Shown here piece by piece: positions 63,085 to 64,000 of a DNA stretch of 64,000 nucleotides; within the stretch, counting starts at the first letter, position 1, and each line of letters begins with the position of its first letter. The notes under the pieces are model-generated. The model made no database searches and was not told the DNA's origin. It saw only the letters and a program-made list of their open reading frames with translations. A program made the translations under genes and the position numbers. Source of the stretch: Hyunsoonleella pacifica (GTDB lineage: Bacteria > Bacteroidota > Bacteroidia > Flavobacteriales > Flavobacteriaceae); NCBI RefSeq assembly GCF_004310335.1, contig NZ_SIRS01000008.1, positions 1-64,000 on the forward strand. The letters are read 5' to 3'.

Positions 63085-64000
63085 TTATAATTTGTGTGGT
63101 ATAAATGGATAATCTTCTTGCTCGTAAACCATATCGTAAAGTTGTTGCACTTCTGGGAAAGGAGATTCCTCAGCAAATTTTTCGCATTCCGCTACTTTGT
63201 CCTTAACGCTCTTGTCAATCTCTTTAATATCATCCTCAGTAGCATATTTCTTTTCCAGAATAACGTCTTTTACCTGCGTTATCGGGTCTATCTTTTTATA
63301 TTCTGCTACTTCGTCTTTGGTTCTATAATGTTGTGCATCAGACATAGAGTGACCTCTGTAACGATAGGTTTTCAATTCTAAAAATGTTGGCCCTCCACCT
63401 TTTCGTGCACGCTGAATTGCTTCATCAAAAGCTTCTGCCACTTTTACAGGATTCATCCCATCAACAGGTCCACAAGGCATTTCGTAGCCTAAACCTAATT
63501 TCCAAATATCATCGTGATTTGCTGTACGCTCTACCGATGTACCCATGGCATATCCGTTGTTTTCACAAACAAATACCACTGGTAAATTCCAAAGCATTGC
63601 TAAATTAAATGTTTCATGTAAAGAACCTTGTCTTGCAGCTCCATCTCCAAAACAGCACAAAGTAACTGCATCACTATTATGATATTTATCTCCAAAAGCA
63701 ATACCTGCTCCTAGAGGAATTTGACCTCCAACAATACCATGACCGCCATAAAAACGATGTTCCTTTGAAAAAATGTGCATGGATCCTCCCATACCTTTTG
63801 ACGTGCCCGTTACTTTGCCATACAACTCTGCCATGACACGTTTAGGGTCTACACCCATCCCTATAGGTTGCACATGATTACGATACGCTGTAATCATCTT
63901 ATCTTTTGTAAGATCCATAGCATGTAAGGCTCCTGCTAAAACTGCTTCTTGACCATTGTATAAGTGAAGAAATCCTCTTACTTTCTGTTGAATATATACT
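63085..64000 (-). CDS. pdhA: pyruvate dehydrogenase E1 alpha subunit (5' end outside window)
   Basis: The frame stays open past the ATG at 63918 to the right edge, reading YIQQKVRGFLHLYNGQEA before MDLTKDKM, so that ATG is internal and the true start is beyond 64000. Thiamine-diphosphate motif GDGAARQGSLHETFNLA to NNGYAMGT, and phospholoop-like YRYRGHSMSDAQHYRTKDE. Decarboxylates pyruvate; forms an operon with pdhC. Confidence 0.95.
   Translation of the reverse strand, partial: VYIQQKVRGFLHLYNGQEAVLAGALHAMDLTKDKMITAYRNHVQPIGMGVDPKRVMAELYGKVTGTSKGMGGSMHIFSKEHRFYGGHGIVGGQIPLGAGIAFGDKYHNSDAVTLCCFGDGAARQGSLHETFNLAMLWNLPVVFVCENNGYAMGTSVERTANHDDIWKLGLGYEMPCGPVDGMNPVKVAEAFDEAIQRARKGGGPTFLELKTYRYRGHSMSDAQHYRTKDEVAEYKKIDPITQVKDVILEKKYATEDDIKEIDKSVKDKVAECEKFAEESPFPEVQQLYDMVYEQEDYPFIPHKL

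Noticed and set aside
63085-63918. pdhA as a complete 277-residue gene starting at 63918
   Set aside because: The frame continues with conserved E1-alpha sequence to base 64000, so the gene is cut by the window edge.

Overview
This window is chromosomal DNA from a member of the Bacteroidota, almost certainly family Flavobacteriaceae (a relative of Winogradskyella, Psychroserpens, Lacinutrix or similar; genus not resolvable by eye). The DNA is AT-rich. Evidence for the lineage: type IX secretion sorting domains (type A on the M64 peptidase, type B on the gene ending at 39600), a PafA-type phosphatase, a DUF5723 protein, a GbsR-type regulator, a hypoxanthine phosphoribosyltransferase-adenylate kinase fusion, and promoters of the TTG-N19-TAnnTTTG kind. 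No tRNA, rRNA, CRISPR array, insertion sequence or prophage was seen. No gene-free stretch exceeds 300 bases; the longest (26805-27095, 14506-14756, 11973-12216, 16113-16352) hold only promoters or short dispersed repeats.

Layout. 1-440: end of a secreted protein, then a strong terminator. 524-3458: rlmB, a rhomboid protease and rarA. 3474-9048: a tightly packed minus-strand run (radC, a polysaccharide-deacetylase-like protein, yjjG, a lipoprotein, a DUF5723 protein, a secreted coiled-coil protein). 9103-11972: a soluble hybrid histidine kinase overlapping a FIST sensor gene. 12217-14505: a MOSC protein, then a TlpA-like lipoprotein enclosed by inverted repeats, which looks like an inserted cassette. 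14757-17318: mpl and a TPR protein. 17515-25429: a 2045-residue alpha-2-macroglobulin-like protein facing a LytS/LytTR two-component pair. 25575-31224: a class-C beta-lactamase-like hydrolase, DoxX, an M64 peptidase with its lipoprotein partner, a DUF4136 lipoprotein and an alpha/beta hydrolase. 31344-35320: obgE, the HPRT-adenylate kinase fusion, and divergent purK-purE. 35484-39600: an M3 oligopeptidase and a T9SS type B surface protein.

39598-44379 is the most unusual part. A GbsR/MarR-type regulator is flanked by two near-identical 26-bp palindromes, one overlapping its own promoter and one in front of the next gene. It leads a compact run of small membrane proteins, a DoxX-like protein, two DUF2071 proteins and a membrane-anchored methyltransferase, followed by an ECF sigma factor and a small protein resembling a zinc-finger anti-sigma factor with missing ligands. 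I read this as a self-regulated envelope-modification module of unknown chemistry.

44365-64000: a UbiA-like membrane protein, gcvP, a KAS III-like enzyme with an FkbM methyltransferase and a family 2 glycosyltransferase, an exported nuclease paired with PafA (phosphate scavenging), MlaE/MlaF-type transporter genes, a DUF389 protein, a GDP-mannose-forming enzyme with a SprT-like protein, an M28 peptidase-SDR-HAD run, and the pyruvate dehydrogenase genes pdhC and pdhA, the latter running off the right edge.

Several intergenic regions carry short dispersed elements: a structured element with the core GGATTGCAGCGGCATCC or relatives (2052-2139, 16209-16229, and a diverged copy at 31236-31342), and small palindromic units (14673-14700, 16284-16326, 32363-32414).
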